This document shows, piece after piece, positions 1 through 10,954 of a DNA stretch of 64,000 nt. How positions within the stretch are numbered: the stretch's first letter is position 1; every line of letters starts with the position of its first letter. The stretch is from positions 2,046,001 through 2,110,000 of the forward strand of contig OY970240.1 in assembly GCA_963715445.1 (NCBI GenBank), in the 5' to 3' direction. The stretch is from JAAYBF01 sp963715445. Its GTDB lineage: Bacteria; Actinomycetota; Thermoleophilia; Solirubrobacterales; Thermoleophilaceae. A program made the translations under genes and the position numbers. Below the pieces are notes generated by a model. That model was not told the origin of the DNA. It made no database searches and was given only the letters and a program-made list of their open reading frames with translations.

Positions 1-275
1 CGTCGGTGAAGATGTCGGGGGACCCGGTGCAGGACGAAGAGGATCTCTGCGCCGCGGCCTGCGCCGTCTTCATCGTGCTGCTCGCCGCCCACGCGCGTGG
101 CCTGGCCGGCTACTGGCGGACCCCAGGAGTGCTGCGCACGCCCGACGGCGCCGCGGCGGTCGGCATGAACGAGGACGAGCTCTTCGTGGCGCTGATCCAC
201 CTCGGCCACGCTCGCCAGGAGAAGGAGCCGCCCGAGCGGCTGCCACCCGCGGACTTCGTCTCCTACCTCTCGTGA
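1..275 (+). CDS. Nitroreductase family protein, C-terminal part
   Basis: The frame is open from the window edge, so the true start lies upstream. The visible end (about 90 residues) carries LLAAHARGLAGYWRTPGVL and later VALIHLGHARQEKEPPERLP, which matches the C-terminal half of FMN-dependent nitroreductases, where a helix of this type is followed by a strand near the flavin. The ATG at position 6 is probably internal. The stop TGA overlaps the GTG of the next gene (272-275), so the two are likely translationally coupled. The substrate cannot be told from this fragment. Confidence 0.7.
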   Translation, partial: SVKMSGDPVQDEEDLCAAACAVFIVLLAAHARGLAGYWRTPGVLRTPDGAAAVGMNEDELFVALIHLGHARQEKEPPERLPPADFVSYLS

Positions 276-1978
276 TCTCCCGCGCCACCGCACTGACCGC
301 CCTGGAGCGCGACGAGTTCGACGTCGTCGTGATCGGCGGAGGGATCACCGGCGCGGGCGTCGCGCTCGACGCGGCCTCGCGCGGCTACACGGTCGCGGTG
401 GTCGAGAAGGCCGACTACGCGGCCGGCACGTCGAGCCGCTCGTCGAAGCTGATCCACGGCGGCCTGCGCTACCTGCAGAACTTCGATCTAGGTCTGGTGC
501 GCGAGGCGCTGCTCGAGCGCCAGCTGCTGGTCAACCTCGCGCCCCACCTGGTGCGGCCGCTGCCGCTTCTGATCCCCGCCTTCGAGGGCCGCCGCCCGGA
601 TCGAGTCACCGGCGTCGGGCTGAACATGTACGACGTCATGGCCACCGAACGCCGGCGCCGACGCGGCGGCGGTGGGGCCGACGAGGCCAAGCGACGCCGC
701 TCCAGCGAGGACGAGTGGAGCCCCGAGCGCCACCGCACGATTGACGCCGAGGAGACGCTCGAGCTGCTGCCTGCGCTCGCGTCCCGGAGTCCAACCGCCT
801 CGTACCTCTTCTACGACTGCCAGACCGACGACGTGCGCCTGGTGCTCACGATCCTGGGCGAGGCCGAGCGCTACGGCGCCGTCTGCGCCAACTCGGTCGA
901 GGTGGCGGGCCTCGTGGAGCGCGACGGGCGCGCGGCCGGGGTGCTGTGCCGCGATGCGATCGGCGGCGGCGAGTTCGAGGTCGCGGCCACGAACGTGGTC
1001 AATGCCACAGGCGTCTGGGCCGACCGGATCCGACCGGACGAGCTGCACGCAGAGGCCGAGGTGCCGAAGATCCGCCCGAGCCGCGGCACCCACGTCACCG
1101 TCTCGGCGGAGCAGCTCCCGGTGGTCGCAGGGGCGATCGTCCCGGCGGGCAGCGGCCGCTCGATCTTCGTCCTGCCCTGGCTCGGCCGCACCCTGATCGG
1201 CACTACCGACAACAACTACGAGGGGGGCCTCGACCACATCCCTCCCGCGGAGGAGGACATCGAGTACCTGCTCGACGCCACCAACGAGTTCTTCGCCACC
1301 TCCCTGACGGCGTCCGACCTGACCGGCGCCTACGCCGGCGTGCGCCCGCTGATCTCGACCGGGGACCCGAAGAAGTCGGTCGACATCTCGCGCAAGGCGG
1401 AGCTCTACGAGACGAGCTCGGGCCTCGTGACGATCACCGGCGGCAAGCTCACCACCTGGCGGCGGATGGCCAAGATGGCGGTCGATCGGATCGTGGAGCG
1501 CGAAGGTCGCCAAGCGCCCTGCCGCACCGCCGAGATCCCCCTCGGGATGAGCGTCGAGCCGGAGGACCTGCCGGAGGTCGAGGGCGTGGGGGAGGAGACG
1601 CGGCGGATGCTCGCCGGCCGCTACGGCTACGCGGCGCACGAGGTGCTCCAGCTGGCCGCTTCGGATCCGGCGCTGGCGCAGCGGATCAGCCCCGAGCTCC
1701 CGGATCTCGTAGCGGAGGCGTCCTTCGCCGCGAAGCGCGAGCAGGCGCGCGGTCTCGCCGATGTCCTGCTGCGCCGCACCCGCCTCGGCCTGCTCGATGC
1801 TCCGGCCCTCACTAAGGAGGGCGCCGAGGGCCCCAGGGCGGCGGCTCAGGCGATGGCGACCGTCCTCGGCTGGGACTCGGCGCGGATCGAGGCGGAGCTG
1901 CTCGACTGGCGCGACATCGCCGCGCGCGAGGGCCTCGTGCCGGGCGCCCCGGTTCCGCAGCCCGCCGAGTCGGCATGA
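272..1978 (+). CDS. glpD: FAD-dependent glycerol-3-phosphate dehydrogenase
   Basis: This 568-residue flavoprotein oxidises sn-glycerol-3-phosphate to dihydroxyacetone phosphate at the inner face of the membrane and feeds electrons to quinones. Seen: a FAD-binding GGGITGAG loop near residues 22-29, the GlpD signature SSKLIHGGLRYL, and a C-terminal domain of the DAO_C type. Its length is normal for the family. An Arg/Gly-rich stretch near residues 127-145 interrupts the usual sequence. The GTG start overlaps the upstream stop by four bases, and the stop overlaps folP by four bases (ATGA), so it lies in the middle of an operon. Confidence 0.93.
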   Translation: MISRATALTALERDEFDVVVIGGGITGAGVALDAASRGYTVAVVEKADYAAGTSSRSSKLIHGGLRYLQNFDLGLVREALLERQLLVNLAPHLVRPLPLLIPAFEGRRPDRVTGVGLNMYDVMATERRRRRGGGGADEAKRRRSSEDEWSPERHRTIDAEETLELLPALASRSPTASYLFYDCQTDDVRLVLTILGEAERYGAVCANSVEVAGLVERDGRAAGVLCRDAIGGGEFEVAATNVVNATGVWADRIRPDELHAEAEVPKIRPSRGTHVTVSAEQLPVVAGAIVPAGSGRSIFVLPWLGRTLIGTTDNNYEGGLDHIPPAEEDIEYLLDATNEFFATSLTASDLTGAYAGVRPLISTGDPKKSVDISRKAELYETSSGLVTITGGKLTTWRRMAKMAVDRIVEREGRQAPCRTAEIPLGMSVEPEDLPEVEGVGEETRRMLAGRYGYAAHEVLQLAASDPALAQRISPELPDLVAEASFAAKREQARGLADVLLRRTRLGLLDAPALTKEGAEGPRAAAQAMATVLGWDSARIEAELLDWRDIAAREGLVPGAPVPQPAESA

Positions 1979-2862
1979 GGCTGCGGCTGCGCGACGCCAC
2001 GTTGGACTTGGCGCCCGCGAAGCCGCTCCTGATGGGCATCGTCAACGCCACGCCGGACTCGTTCTCGGACGAGCCGGGGGCGAAGCCGCTCGACGTGCTG
2101 GTGGAGCGGGGCTTGGCGCTCGCTGCGGCGGGCGCTGCGATCGTCGACGTGGGCGGCGAGTCCGGCCGCACGGACAGCGAGGCCGTCAGCGAGGACGAGG
2201 AGATCTCGCGGGTCGCACCGCTCGTGGAACGCCTGGCCGCCGAGGGCGTCGTCGTGTCGGTGGACACCTGGCGCGTCCCCGTGGCCCGTGAGGCGCTCGC
2301 CGCGGGCGCGGGCTTGATCAACGACGTCAGCGGCCTGAGCGATCCGGACATCGCGACGGCCTGCGCCGAGACGGGTGCAGGCCTCGTCATCACCCACACG
2401 CGCGCGGCGCCCAAGACGAAGGCGTTCCCCACCTACGACGACGTGGTGGCGGACGTCTGCGCCCTGCTCTCGGAGCGCGTGGCGCAGGCAGAGGAGCGCG
2501 GCGTCGAGCCCGACCAGCTGCTGCTCGACCCGGGGATCGACCTCGCCAAGACTCCCGCGGAGTCGATCGAGATCCTGCGCCGCCTGCCGGAGCTCGAATA
2601 CCTCGGCCGGCCGCTGCTGCTCGCCATCTCGCGCAAGGACTTCGTCGGGGCGCTCACCGGGCGCCCGCCGGCCGGTCGCGGGGCCGGAACTCTCGGCGCC
2701 GTGGAGCCCGCACTCGGCTTCGCCGGCGGGACCGTGCTGCGCGTGCACGACGTGGAGGCGACCGCCGACTTCCTCGCAGTCCGCTCCGCGCTGCGCGGCG
2801 AGGCGCCGCTTCCCGCGGGCCCCCTCGACGAGCTGCTGCGCCGCGAGCGGGATCCCGCCTGA
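1975..2862 (+). CDS. folP: Dihydropteroate synthase
   Basis: This enzyme condenses p-aminobenzoate with 6-hydroxymethyl-7,8-dihydropterin pyrophosphate in folate synthesis. The 295-residue protein has the family signatures: MGIVNATPDSFSD near the N-terminus, VDVGGESGRT, DVSGL and ISRKDFVG. The ATG start overlaps the glpD stop as ATGA, which indicates coupling. The C-terminal 25 residues extend slightly past the usual barrel end. Nothing suggests loss of activity. Sulfonamides act on this enzyme family. Confidence 0.95.
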   Translation: MRLRLRDATLDLAPAKPLLMGIVNATPDSFSDEPGAKPLDVLVERGLALAAAGAAIVDVGGESGRTDSEAVSEDEEISRVAPLVERLAAEGVVVSVDTWRVPVAREALAAGAGLINDVSGLSDPDIATACAETGAGLVITHTRAAPKTKAFPTYDDVVADVCALLSERVAQAEERGVEPDQLLLDPGIDLAKTPAESIEILRRLPELEYLGRPLLLAISRKDFVGALTGRPPAGRGAGTLGAVEPALGFAGGTVLRVHDVEATADFLAVRSALRGEAPLPAGPLDELLRRERDPA

Positions 2863-2956
2863 GCGCTCAGGCGAGCCTCGCCAGTCCGGCGTGCCAGTCG
2901 GCCGAGTAGCCTTCGCCGCTCACTTCACGACGACGAACCACCAAGGAGCAGCCTCA

Positions 2957-4138
2957 GTGTCAGTCCTTCAGCGCAAGGAGCTCGAAGACAGCCCGCTTGC
3001 CGATCTTCACGCCATCGCCTCCGAGCTGGGCGTCGAGGGCTATCGCGGGCTGCGCCGCGAGGACCTGATCGCCGCCGTCCTCAAAGTGCAGGGCGGAGAT
3101 TCCGAGCCCGATTCCGGTTCCGATGTGGACTCCGAGCCCGAGCCGTCCCGCATCCGCAGAGCGAGAAGCCGAGGTCGGGGCAGGGGCCGCGGGCGCGGCA
3201 CGCGCGATTCCGAGGACTCCGGCGAGGAGGCCGAGTCGGGCACAGCCGCCGCCAGCCCACGTGCCGCCGACGACCGCGAGGACGATGAGGAGCCCGCTGA
3301 CGCCGCACCCGACGCCGACGCCGAGATCGTCACGGGCACGCTCGACGTGCTCACCAACGGCAGCGGCTTCCTGCGCGTCGAGGGAGAGGGCAAGGACGTC
3401 TACGTATCTCCCGCGCAGATCCGCCGCTGCGAGCTGCGCGCGGGCGACGAGGTGACCGGGCCGGTGCGTCCGCCCCGTCGCAACGAGCGCCATCCCTCGC
3501 TCGTGCGCGTCGAGCAGATCAACGGGCTCGACGCCGAGGCGCCCGAGCAGCGGGCGAAATTCTCCCAGCTGACGGCCGTCCATGCGACCGAGCGCCTCAG
3601 CGCGCCGTCGCTGCTCGAGTCCGTGCCCTTCGGCAAGGGCTCCCGAGTGGCCGTCGCCGGCGTGTCCGGCGCGGGCGCGACGCGGGTCCTGCGCGAGATC
3701 GTGGCTGCGCTGACCGCCGATCAGGGCGACCTCTCCGTGAGCGTCGTGCTCGCCGGAGCGCGTCCTGAGGAGGTCACCGAGTGGCAGCGCGAGGGTGGCG
3801 CGCCGATCTCCGGCGGCTCCTTCGACATCAGCCCCGATGAAGCGGCCCAGGCCGCCGAGCTCGCGGTAGAGCGCGCCAAGCGAGTGGTCGAGCGGGGCGG
3901 CGACGCCGTCGTCGTGGTCGATTCCCTCGCCGTGCTCAACCCCGGTGCCGCGCGACGCCTCTTCGGCGCCGGGCGCAAGGCCGAGGAGGGCGGATCGCTG
4001 ACCGTGATCGCCGCGGTGGGCGACAACTCGGAGCACCTGCGGATCGCGAGCACGCGCATCGTGCTGGAGCCCGGGAAGTCCGGTCCCGCCGTCGTGGCGA
4101 ATCGCTCGGGGACGCTGCGCGCAGACCTGCTCAGCTGA
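2957..4138 (+). CDS. Rho-like protein with degraded ATPase site
   Basis: The 393-residue protein is built like transcription terminator Rho. It has a Rho N-terminal helical domain (residues 1-45), an acidic and Arg/Gly-rich linker with RGRGRGRGRG (about 50-115), a cold-shock-type RNA-binding domain with VYVSPAQIRRCELRAGDEV (about 125-195), and a RecA-like domain. The RecA part is unusual. The P-loop reads GVSGAGAT (235-242), so Ala241 replaces the essential Lys. LAGARPEEV (265-273) has Ala268 where Rho has its catalytic Glu. The Q-loop segment between VVVVDSLAVL and RRLFGAGRKAEEGGSL is deleted. The RSGT segment with the likely arginine finger remains. The GTG start is set by AAGGAG at 2943-2948, because the upstream extension of the frame has no family similarity. 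It is probably a catalytically dead Rho paralogue. A normal rho is expected elsewhere in the genome. Confidence 0.8.
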   Translation: MSVLQRKELEDSPLADLHAIASELGVEGYRGLRREDLIAAVLKVQGGDSEPDSGSDVDSEPEPSRIRRARSRGRGRGRGRGTRDSEDSGEEAESGTAAASPRAADDREDDEEPADAAPDADAEIVTGTLDVLTNGSGFLRVEGEGKDVYVSPAQIRRCELRAGDEVTGPVRPPRRNERHPSLVRVEQINGLDAEAPEQRAKFSQLTAVHATERLSAPSLLESVPFGKGSRVAVAGVSGAGATRVLREIVAALTADQGDLSVSVVLAGARPEEVTEWQREGGAPISGGSFDISPDEAAQAAELAVERAKRVVERGGDAVVVVDSLAVLNPGAARRLFGAGRKAEEGGSLTVIAAVGDNSEHLRIASTRIVLEPGKSGPAVVANRSGTLRADLLS

Positions 4139-4156
4139 CCGGAGGGGGTCTGACGG

Positions 4157-4882
4157 GTGCGCCGCGAGCCTCGCCCGCCGACCACTCCCGATGAGGAGCT
4201 CCTGGAGGCCGAGACCCTTGCGGTCCTCTCAGAGCTCGACGACAAGGCACGGGTCGAGAGGGTCAGGGCCGAGCTCGCGGACGGGTTCGCGGCGCTGGCC
4301 CACGTCGGCAAGGCGATCTCGATCTTCGGCTCGGCGCGCACGTTCCCCGGGCACCCCGAGTACGAGCAGGCGCGTGCGCTGGCGCGGCGCCTGGGCGAGG
4401 AGGGCTTCGCGATCATCACCGGCGGCGGCCCCGGCACGATGGAGGCCGCCAACCGCGGCGCGCGCGACGCCGGCGCGGTGTCGATCGGGCTGGCGATAGA
4501 CCTACCCCACGAGGAGGGAGCCAACTCCTACGCCGACATCGCCCTCCGCTTCCACTACTTCTTCGTGCGCAAGGTGATGTTCGTCCGCTACGCGAGCGGC
4601 TTCGTCGTCTTCCCCGGAGGCTTCGGCACGCTCGACGAGCTCTTCGAGGCCGCCACCCTGCGCCAGACCGAGAAGATCCGCCACTTCCCGATCGCGCTCG
4701 TGGGCACGAGCTACTGGGGCGGCCTGGTGGACTGGCTGCGGGACACTGTCCTCGCCGAGGGCAAGATCTCGCCGTCCGACGTGGACACGCTCGAGGTCAC
4801 CGACGACTCGGAGCGGGTGCTGGAGGCGATGCGCACGGTGGAGCACCGCCGCCCGCGCGTGGTGCCGGAGGACCCGGCCTAA
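4157..4882 (+). CDS. LOG-family (TIGR00730-type) Rossmann protein
   Basis: The 241-residue protein has the hallmarks of the LOG/'lysine decarboxylase-like' family: ITGGGPGTMEAANRGA and PGGFGTLDELFE. Characterised members are nucleoside 5'-monophosphate phosphoribohydrolases (cytokinin activation in plants and some bacteria) and nucleotide-binding proteins. The older name lysine decarboxylase is wrong. The GTG start has GGAGGGGG at 4141-4148, 8 bases upstream. It lies 18 bases after the Rho-like gene, so the two are likely cotranscribed. The physiological substrate is unknown. Confidence 0.85.
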   Translation: MRREPRPPTTPDEELLEAETLAVLSELDDKARVERVRAELADGFAALAHVGKAISIFGSARTFPGHPEYEQARALARRLGEEGFAIITGGGPGTMEAANRGARDAGAVSIGLAIDLPHEEGANSYADIALRFHYFFVRKVMFVRYASGFVVFPGGFGTLDELFEAATLRQTEKIRHFPIALVGTSYWGGLVDWLRDTVLAEGKISPSDVDTLEVTDDSERVLEAMRTVEHRRPRVVPEDPA

Positions 4883-4885
4883 GCC

Positions 4886-5347
4886 CTAGCCGCGGTAGGC
4901 GACGCGCTTCCAGGACGGCTCGGGGGAGAGCTCGATCAGCTCCCAGTCCCGATCCGGCTGGGCGTATCCGAACGAGTGGTCGGCGTCGTCGAAGACGACC
5001 TCCAGCTCACCCTCGAGCACGCGCTGATCCAGCCAGGCGCCCCGGAAGACCAGGCGGCGCAGCCAGTGCACGAGCGAGCGGTCGGCGGGGCCGTGGAGAT
5101 CGCTCCAGCAGTCCATGACGTGCTGGCCGAGACTCGAGTGGGCGTCGGTCACCTCGCCGTTCACAGCCAGGTTGACCAGGTCCTCGCGCTCCTCTTCGCC
5201 GAGCAGGCCGCCCACGAACCCGAGCTTGGTGGCCGCCTGCTCCACGCGCTCGGTGAAGTCGCGCTCGTTGAAGGTGAACCGCAGCTCACCGTACTCGAGC
5301 ACGTAGTCGGCGCCCGACTCGTAATTTCCACGCTTGGTCAAGTCCAT
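4886..5347 (-). CDS. Hypothetical acidic protein
   Basis: I do not recognise the family. From ATG at 5347 it is 153 residues; a TTG at 5374 would add nine. It has no signal peptide or membrane segment, many acidic residues, and Trp-rich stretches such as HVMDCWSDLHGPADR and DRDWELIELSPEPSWKR. It reads like a cytosolic globular protein. It is convergent with the LOG gene (3-base gap) and divergent from the response regulator. The base-composition pattern is coding-like and the antisense frame shows no family. Confidence 0.6.
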   Translation of the reverse strand: MDLTKRGNYESGADYVLEYGELRFTFNERDFTERVEQAATKLGFVGGLLGEEEREDLVNLAVNGEVTDAHSSLGQHVMDCWSDLHGPADRSLVHWLRRLVFRGAWLDQRVLEGELEVVFDDADHSFGYAQPDRDWELIELSPEPSWKRVAYRG

Positions 5348-5507
5348 GGGGTCAATGCGTTCCGGGCCGAGCAAGAAGAGCGCCCGGCGGGTGGCCGCGT
5401 CGGCATCCTAATCCCGATCCCTTCATCTACGGACGTATTGCAACGTCACTTGCACAGGGACGGCGGGGGCCGGGGGAGAACATCGAGCGTTTGGTGCTGA
5501 AGAGGGC

Positions 5508-6209
5508 ATGAAACAGTCACTGCTGATCGTGGAGGACGACGAGGCCACGGCCCGCTTCCTCGCTGACAACCTCGCTGCCGACGGCTTCGGCGTCGCGACC
5601 GCGTCCGGCGCCGCCGAGGGCGTGCGCCAGATCGAGGTCCGGCACCCAGCCCTCGTGCTGCTCGACCTCTCGCTGGACGACGGCGACGGCCTGCAGCTGC
5701 TCGACCGCGTTCGCGCGGCCGACGGCATGGCCTCGCGGATCGATCCCGAGCTGCCGGTGATCGTGATCACCGGCCGCAGCGGGGAGTCCGATCGCGTGCG
5801 CGGCTTCGCCCGCGGCGCCGACGACTACCTGGTCAAGCCATACAGCTACGCCGAGCTGCTCGGGCGGGTGCGCGCCGTTCTGCGTCGCGCAGAGGGCCGG
5901 CGCCAGCGCGGCGTGGTGAGGGTGGCGGACCTGACGCTCGACCCGGCCACCCGGTCGGTGCGGTTGGCGGGACGGCCCGTGCACCTTTCGGCCAAGGAGT
6001 TCGCGCTGCTGCAGCGGCTGGCGGACGATCCGGAGCGCGTCTGCACCAAGAACGAGCTGCTGCGCGACGTGTGGGGATACATCTCGATCGGCCGCACGCG
6101 AACGGTGGATGCGCATGCCTGCCGCCTGCGCCGGAAGCTGCAGCCCTCGTCCCGCCCATGGGTGCTCAACGTGCGCGGCGTCGGCTACCGCCTGACGGAG
6201 GCGCTGTGA
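5508..6209 (+). CDS. OmpR/PhoB-type response regulator
   Basis: The 233-residue protein has an N-terminal receiver domain with the acidic pair Glu9-Asp10-Asp11, phosphoacceptor Asp53 in LVLLDLSLDDGDG, the switch Thr in VIVITG and the conserved Lys in YLVKPYS. A linker leads to a C-terminal winged-helix DNA-binding domain (about 135-232) ending in VLNVRGVGYRL. GAAGAGGG lies just upstream of the ATG. It overlaps the histidine kinase gene by four bases (GTGA), so they form a two-component pair. Regulated genes are unknown; the cpaB-like gene in the same operon suggests surface structures. Confidence 0.93.
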   Translation: MKQSLLIVEDDEATARFLADNLAADGFGVATASGAAEGVRQIEVRHPALVLLDLSLDDGDGLQLLDRVRAADGMASRIDPELPVIVITGRSGESDRVRGFARGADDYLVKPYSYAELLGRVRAVLRRAEGRRQRGVVRVADLTLDPATRSVRLAGRPVHLSAKEFALLQRLADDPERVCTKNELLRDVWGYISIGRTRTVDAHACRLRRKLQPSSRPWVLNVRGVGYRLTEAL

Positions 6210-6979
6210 GCACCGCGACGTTGATCGCCGCAGCGGGGGCCGGATGGCTGGCCCTCGCCGGGATGGCGGTGGTGGCGCTGCGCCTCCATCGCCGCCTCGA
6301 GCTGGTGGGCGATGCGGCCCACGAGCTGCGGGGCCCTCTCGCGACGGTCTCGCTGGCGCTCAGCTCGCTGCGGCGCGAGCCGGACGGGCCCAGCCGGGCG
6401 ATGCCCTTCGAGACAGAGCTGGAGCGGATGCGCGCGGGTCTCGCCGATCTCGACGCGGCGCGCGCCGGACAGCGCGCTCCCGCTCGGCCGGTGGTGGTGT
6501 CGCTCGAGAGGCTGCTGCGCGGCGCCGTGGACGGTTGGCGCCCGATCGCCTGGGCCAATGGGCGAGATCTGCGCCTGCGCTGGGAGGCGGGCGGGGCGGA
6601 GGTGCTGGCGGACCGTGGGCGGATCTCTCAAGCGCTGGGCAACCTGGTGGCGAACGCCGTGGAGCACGGGTCCGGGCCGGTCGAGCTGCATGCGGCGCGC
6701 ATGAGGGACCAGGCGGTTCGCGTTGAGGTGCGCGATTCCGGTCCATCCTTCCGCGGAAGCCTCAGCCAGCGGCCGCTGAGGGATCGCGGCCGGGGCCTCG
6801 GCATCGTTGCGCGCGCGGTGGAGGAGGCCGGCGGGAAGCTCACCGTGGAGCATCACCACGACGGGACCACCGCCGCCGTCGAGTTCCCGCTGGTCGAGAC
6901 TCCCGAGGAGCATCTCGCCGTCGTCGAGCCGCTGAGGCCTCTCGCGCCGGTCATCGCGCTGCCGCTGCGGCGCCGATGA
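6206..6979 (+). CDS. Sensor histidine kinase
   Basis: From the GTG overlapping the upstream stop it is 257 residues. One N-terminal membrane segment (about 6-26) is followed directly by a HisKA domain with His39 in DAAHELRGPLA, then a HATPase_c domain with the N-box LGNLVANAVEHG, a DSGPSF box and the glycine-rich RGRGLGIVARAVEEAGG. There is no extracytoplasmic sensor loop, so it probably senses a membrane or cytoplasmic signal, or works with a partner. It overlaps the next gene by ATGA. Confidence 0.9.
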   Translation: MSTATLIAAAGAGWLALAGMAVVALRLHRRLELVGDAAHELRGPLATVSLALSSLRREPDGPSRAMPFETELERMRAGLADLDAARAGQRAPARPVVVSLERLLRGAVDGWRPIAWANGRDLRLRWEAGGAEVLADRGRISQALGNLVANAVEHGSGPVELHAARMRDQAVRVEVRDSGPSFRGSLSQRPLRDRGRGLGIVARAVEEAGGKLTVEHHHDGTTAAVEFPLVETPEEHLAVVEPLRPLAPVIALPLRRR

Positions 6980-7722
6980 GCGTGGCCACAAGCAGGCGGC
7001 GTCGAGCCGTCGTGCTGCTCGCCCTCGCGATCGCCTGCGGCGGCCTCGCGGCCTCTGAGGTGAGCGACCGGCTGCGCGAGGTCGAGGGCCAGGTCGGGGC
7101 TCCGGTCCCGGTGGTCGCGGCCGCAAGGGACCTGCCCGCCGGCAGCGAGCTCGGTCCCGACGACCTCACGGTGCTCCAGGTTCCCGAGCGCTTCGCCCCT
7201 CGGGACGCGGCATCGGAGCCCGGCCAGGTGATCGGCCTCAGCACCGCGGGCCCGGTGGCGGCCGGCAGCCCGGTCACGGCAGGAGCGCTGGGCGGCGTCG
7301 AGGTGGATGGCGGTTCGGGAGCGCTGCGCCGTGGTGAGCGAGCGCTGGAGGTCGCCGTCGCGGGAGGCGCGGCGCTGGCGGAGGGATCTGCGCCGGGCTC
7401 GCGCGTGGACGTGCTGGTGTCCACCGAGCCCAGCACCGGATCGGGTCGCACGTTCGTCGCGCTCGAGGACGTGGAGCTGCTCGCTCTCGGCGGGTCCGGA
7501 GGCGTCGACGGCGAAGGCGCCAGTCTCGGAGGCGGGCTCGGAGCGGTGGAGGGTGGCGCGGCGGAGGCGGCATCGGCGATCGCCACCCTGCGCGTGACCC
7601 TTCGGCAGGCGGTCTACCTCACGGCGGCTCAGAGCTTCGCGCGCGAGGTGCGCCTGCTCGCTCGGCCTCCCGGCGATCGGCGCCGGCTCGGCCGCGCGAC
7701 CGTCACCTCGGACGGCCTCTAA
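6976..7722 (+). CDS. cpaB: CpaB/RcpC-like SAF-domain protein (Flp pilus)
   Basis: The 248-residue protein begins with a membrane segment (about 10-27), followed by a SAF domain (PVPVVAAARDLPAGSELGPD, about 41-105) and a second domain with SRVDVLVSTEP, as in CpaB/RcpC of Tad/Flp pilus systems. These proteins sit on the outer face of the membrane and support pilus assembly. A glycine-rich insert lies near 173-195. It is coupled by ATGA to the histidine kinase. The other Tad genes are 5 kb away (12995-15902), so this locus looks split. Confidence 0.75.
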   Translation: MSVATSRRRRAVVLLALAIACGGLAASEVSDRLREVEGQVGAPVPVVAAARDLPAGSELGPDDLTVLQVPERFAPRDAASEPGQVIGLSTAGPVAAGSPVTAGALGGVEVDGGSGALRRGERALEVAVAGGAALAEGSAPGSRVDVLVSTEPSTGSGRTFVALEDVELLALGGSGGVDGEGASLGGGLGAVEGGAAEAASAIATLRVTLRQAVYLTAAQSFAREVRLLARPPGDRRRLGRATVTSDGL

Positions 7723-7786
7723 GCCCGCAAGCGATTTCACCGCACGCGACCGTGACTGAGCGGCTCTACGCCGAGGGTGCCTGTGC

Positions 7787-8476
7787 TCAGGCGGGGGTGA
7801 GGCGCTCGACGTCGCCCTCGGGGGTGCCGAGCAGGGCGAGCTCGGTCATGCCGATGAAGAGGCCGTGCTCCAGGACGCCGGGCACGCGCCGCAGCTCCTC
7901 GGCGAGCTCGTCGGGATCGGTGCCCGCGGGGATCGCGCAGTCGAGGATGTGGTGGCCCTCGTCGGTCAGGAACGCCGAGTCGCCGGCCGTGCGCAGCGTG
8001 GGCTCGTCGAGCAGGGAGGCCAGCCGGCGGCGGGTGTCGCGCCAGGCGAAGCGGGCCACCTCCACCGGGAGCTTGAAGGTCTCGCCCAGCCGCTCCACAC
8101 GCTTGCCCGTCTCGGCGACGACCACGAACCGTCGCGCCGCCGCGATCACGACCTTCTCGCGCAGCAGCGCACCGCCGCCGCCCTTGATGAGCCGCAGCCG
8201 GGGATCCACCTCGTCGGCGCCGTCGAGCGCCAGGTCGAGCTCGAACGAGCCGTCGAGCTCGACGATCTCGATTCCCGCGGCGCGGGCCCGTGCGTCGGTG
8301 AGTTCGGAGGCCACGACGGCGCGCAGGGGAGGGCCCTCCGGCCAGCGCTCCGCGAGCCGCTCCACGACCCTCCAGACGGCCCGCCCCGAGCCGAGGCCGA
8401 GCGTCATGCCGCTCTCGACGAGCTCGACCGCGGCCAGCGAGGCGGCCTCGCGGGCCGGTGAGCGCTCGTCTCCCAT
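7787..8476 (-). CDS. rpiA: Ribose-5-phosphate isomerase A
   Basis: This enzyme interconverts ribose-5-phosphate and ribulose-5-phosphate in the pentose phosphate pathway. From ATG at 8476 it has 229 residues, the normal RpiA length. Seen: a phosphate loop GLGSGRAVWRV (a variant of GLGTGST), the active-site LALDGADEVD and KGGGGALLREKV. An in-frame extension to 8533 has no family similarity. A TAGAAC box lies 8 bases before the ATG (8485-8490), which suggests a leaderless transcript. It is convergent with cpaB and divergent from lon. Confidence 0.92.
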   Translation of the reverse strand: MGDERSPAREAASLAAVELVESGMTLGLGSGRAVWRVVERLAERWPEGPPLRAVVASELTDARARAAGIEIVELDGSFELDLALDGADEVDPRLRLIKGGGGALLREKVVIAAARRFVVVAETGKRVERLGETFKLPVEVARFAWRDTRRRLASLLDEPTLRTAGDSAFLTDEGHHILDCAIPAGTDPDELAEELRRVPGVLEHGLFIGMTELALLGTPEGDVERLTPA

Positions 8477-8484
8477 GCAGTGCG

Positions 8485-8490
8485 GTTCTA
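8485..8490 (-). promoter_or_regulatory. Putative -10 box of rpiA (leaderless)
   Basis: On the minus strand TAGAAC stands eight bases before the rpiA ATG at 8476 and no Shine-Dalgarno sequence is visible. The spacing puts the transcription start at or next to the start codon. The last base departs from TAnnnT, so this is a weaker example of the pattern. Confidence 0.35.
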
Positions 8491-8537
8491 CCACTCCCGT
8501 GGGCCGGAAGGCCCTGTTCCGACAGTGCGGCACCCTC

Positions 8538-8608
8538 TATGATCTAAGCCGACTCGTATCAAGTTCTTTCATACGTGCCATGAGGGGTCCGGCGTGACGC
8601 GCTATACT
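8538..8608 (+). promoter_or_regulatory. Putative lon promoter region
   Basis: Two -10-like hexamers point towards lon: TATGAT at 8538-8543 and TATACT at 8603-8608. Neither has a good -35 hexamer at 17 bases, so an alternative sigma factor or an activator is possible. After the second box an inverted repeat CTTAC-ACTTC-GTAAG (8610-8624) falls at the expected transcript start and could be an operator or a short leader hairpin. I found no CIRCE or HAIR operator. Confidence 0.35.
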
Positions 8609-8644
8609 TCTTACACTTCGTAAGCTGAGATGGAGGACGAGGCC

Positions 8645-10950
<2,306 letters not shown>

Positions 10951-10954
<4 letters not shown>

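Noticed and set aside
2375..2956. Upstream extension of the Rho-like reading frame
   Set aside because: It lies over folP, is Arg/Ser/Pro-rich without similarity to Rho, and a good ribosome binding site precedes GTG 2957.
7723..7786. Terminator between convergent cpaB and rpiA
   Set aside because: Only a 4-bp CGGC/GCCG pair is visible, too weak to call.
8477..8644. CIRCE or HAIR heat-shock operator upstream of lon
   Set aside because: The CTTAC-N5-GTAAG inverted repeat is too short and does not match either consensus.
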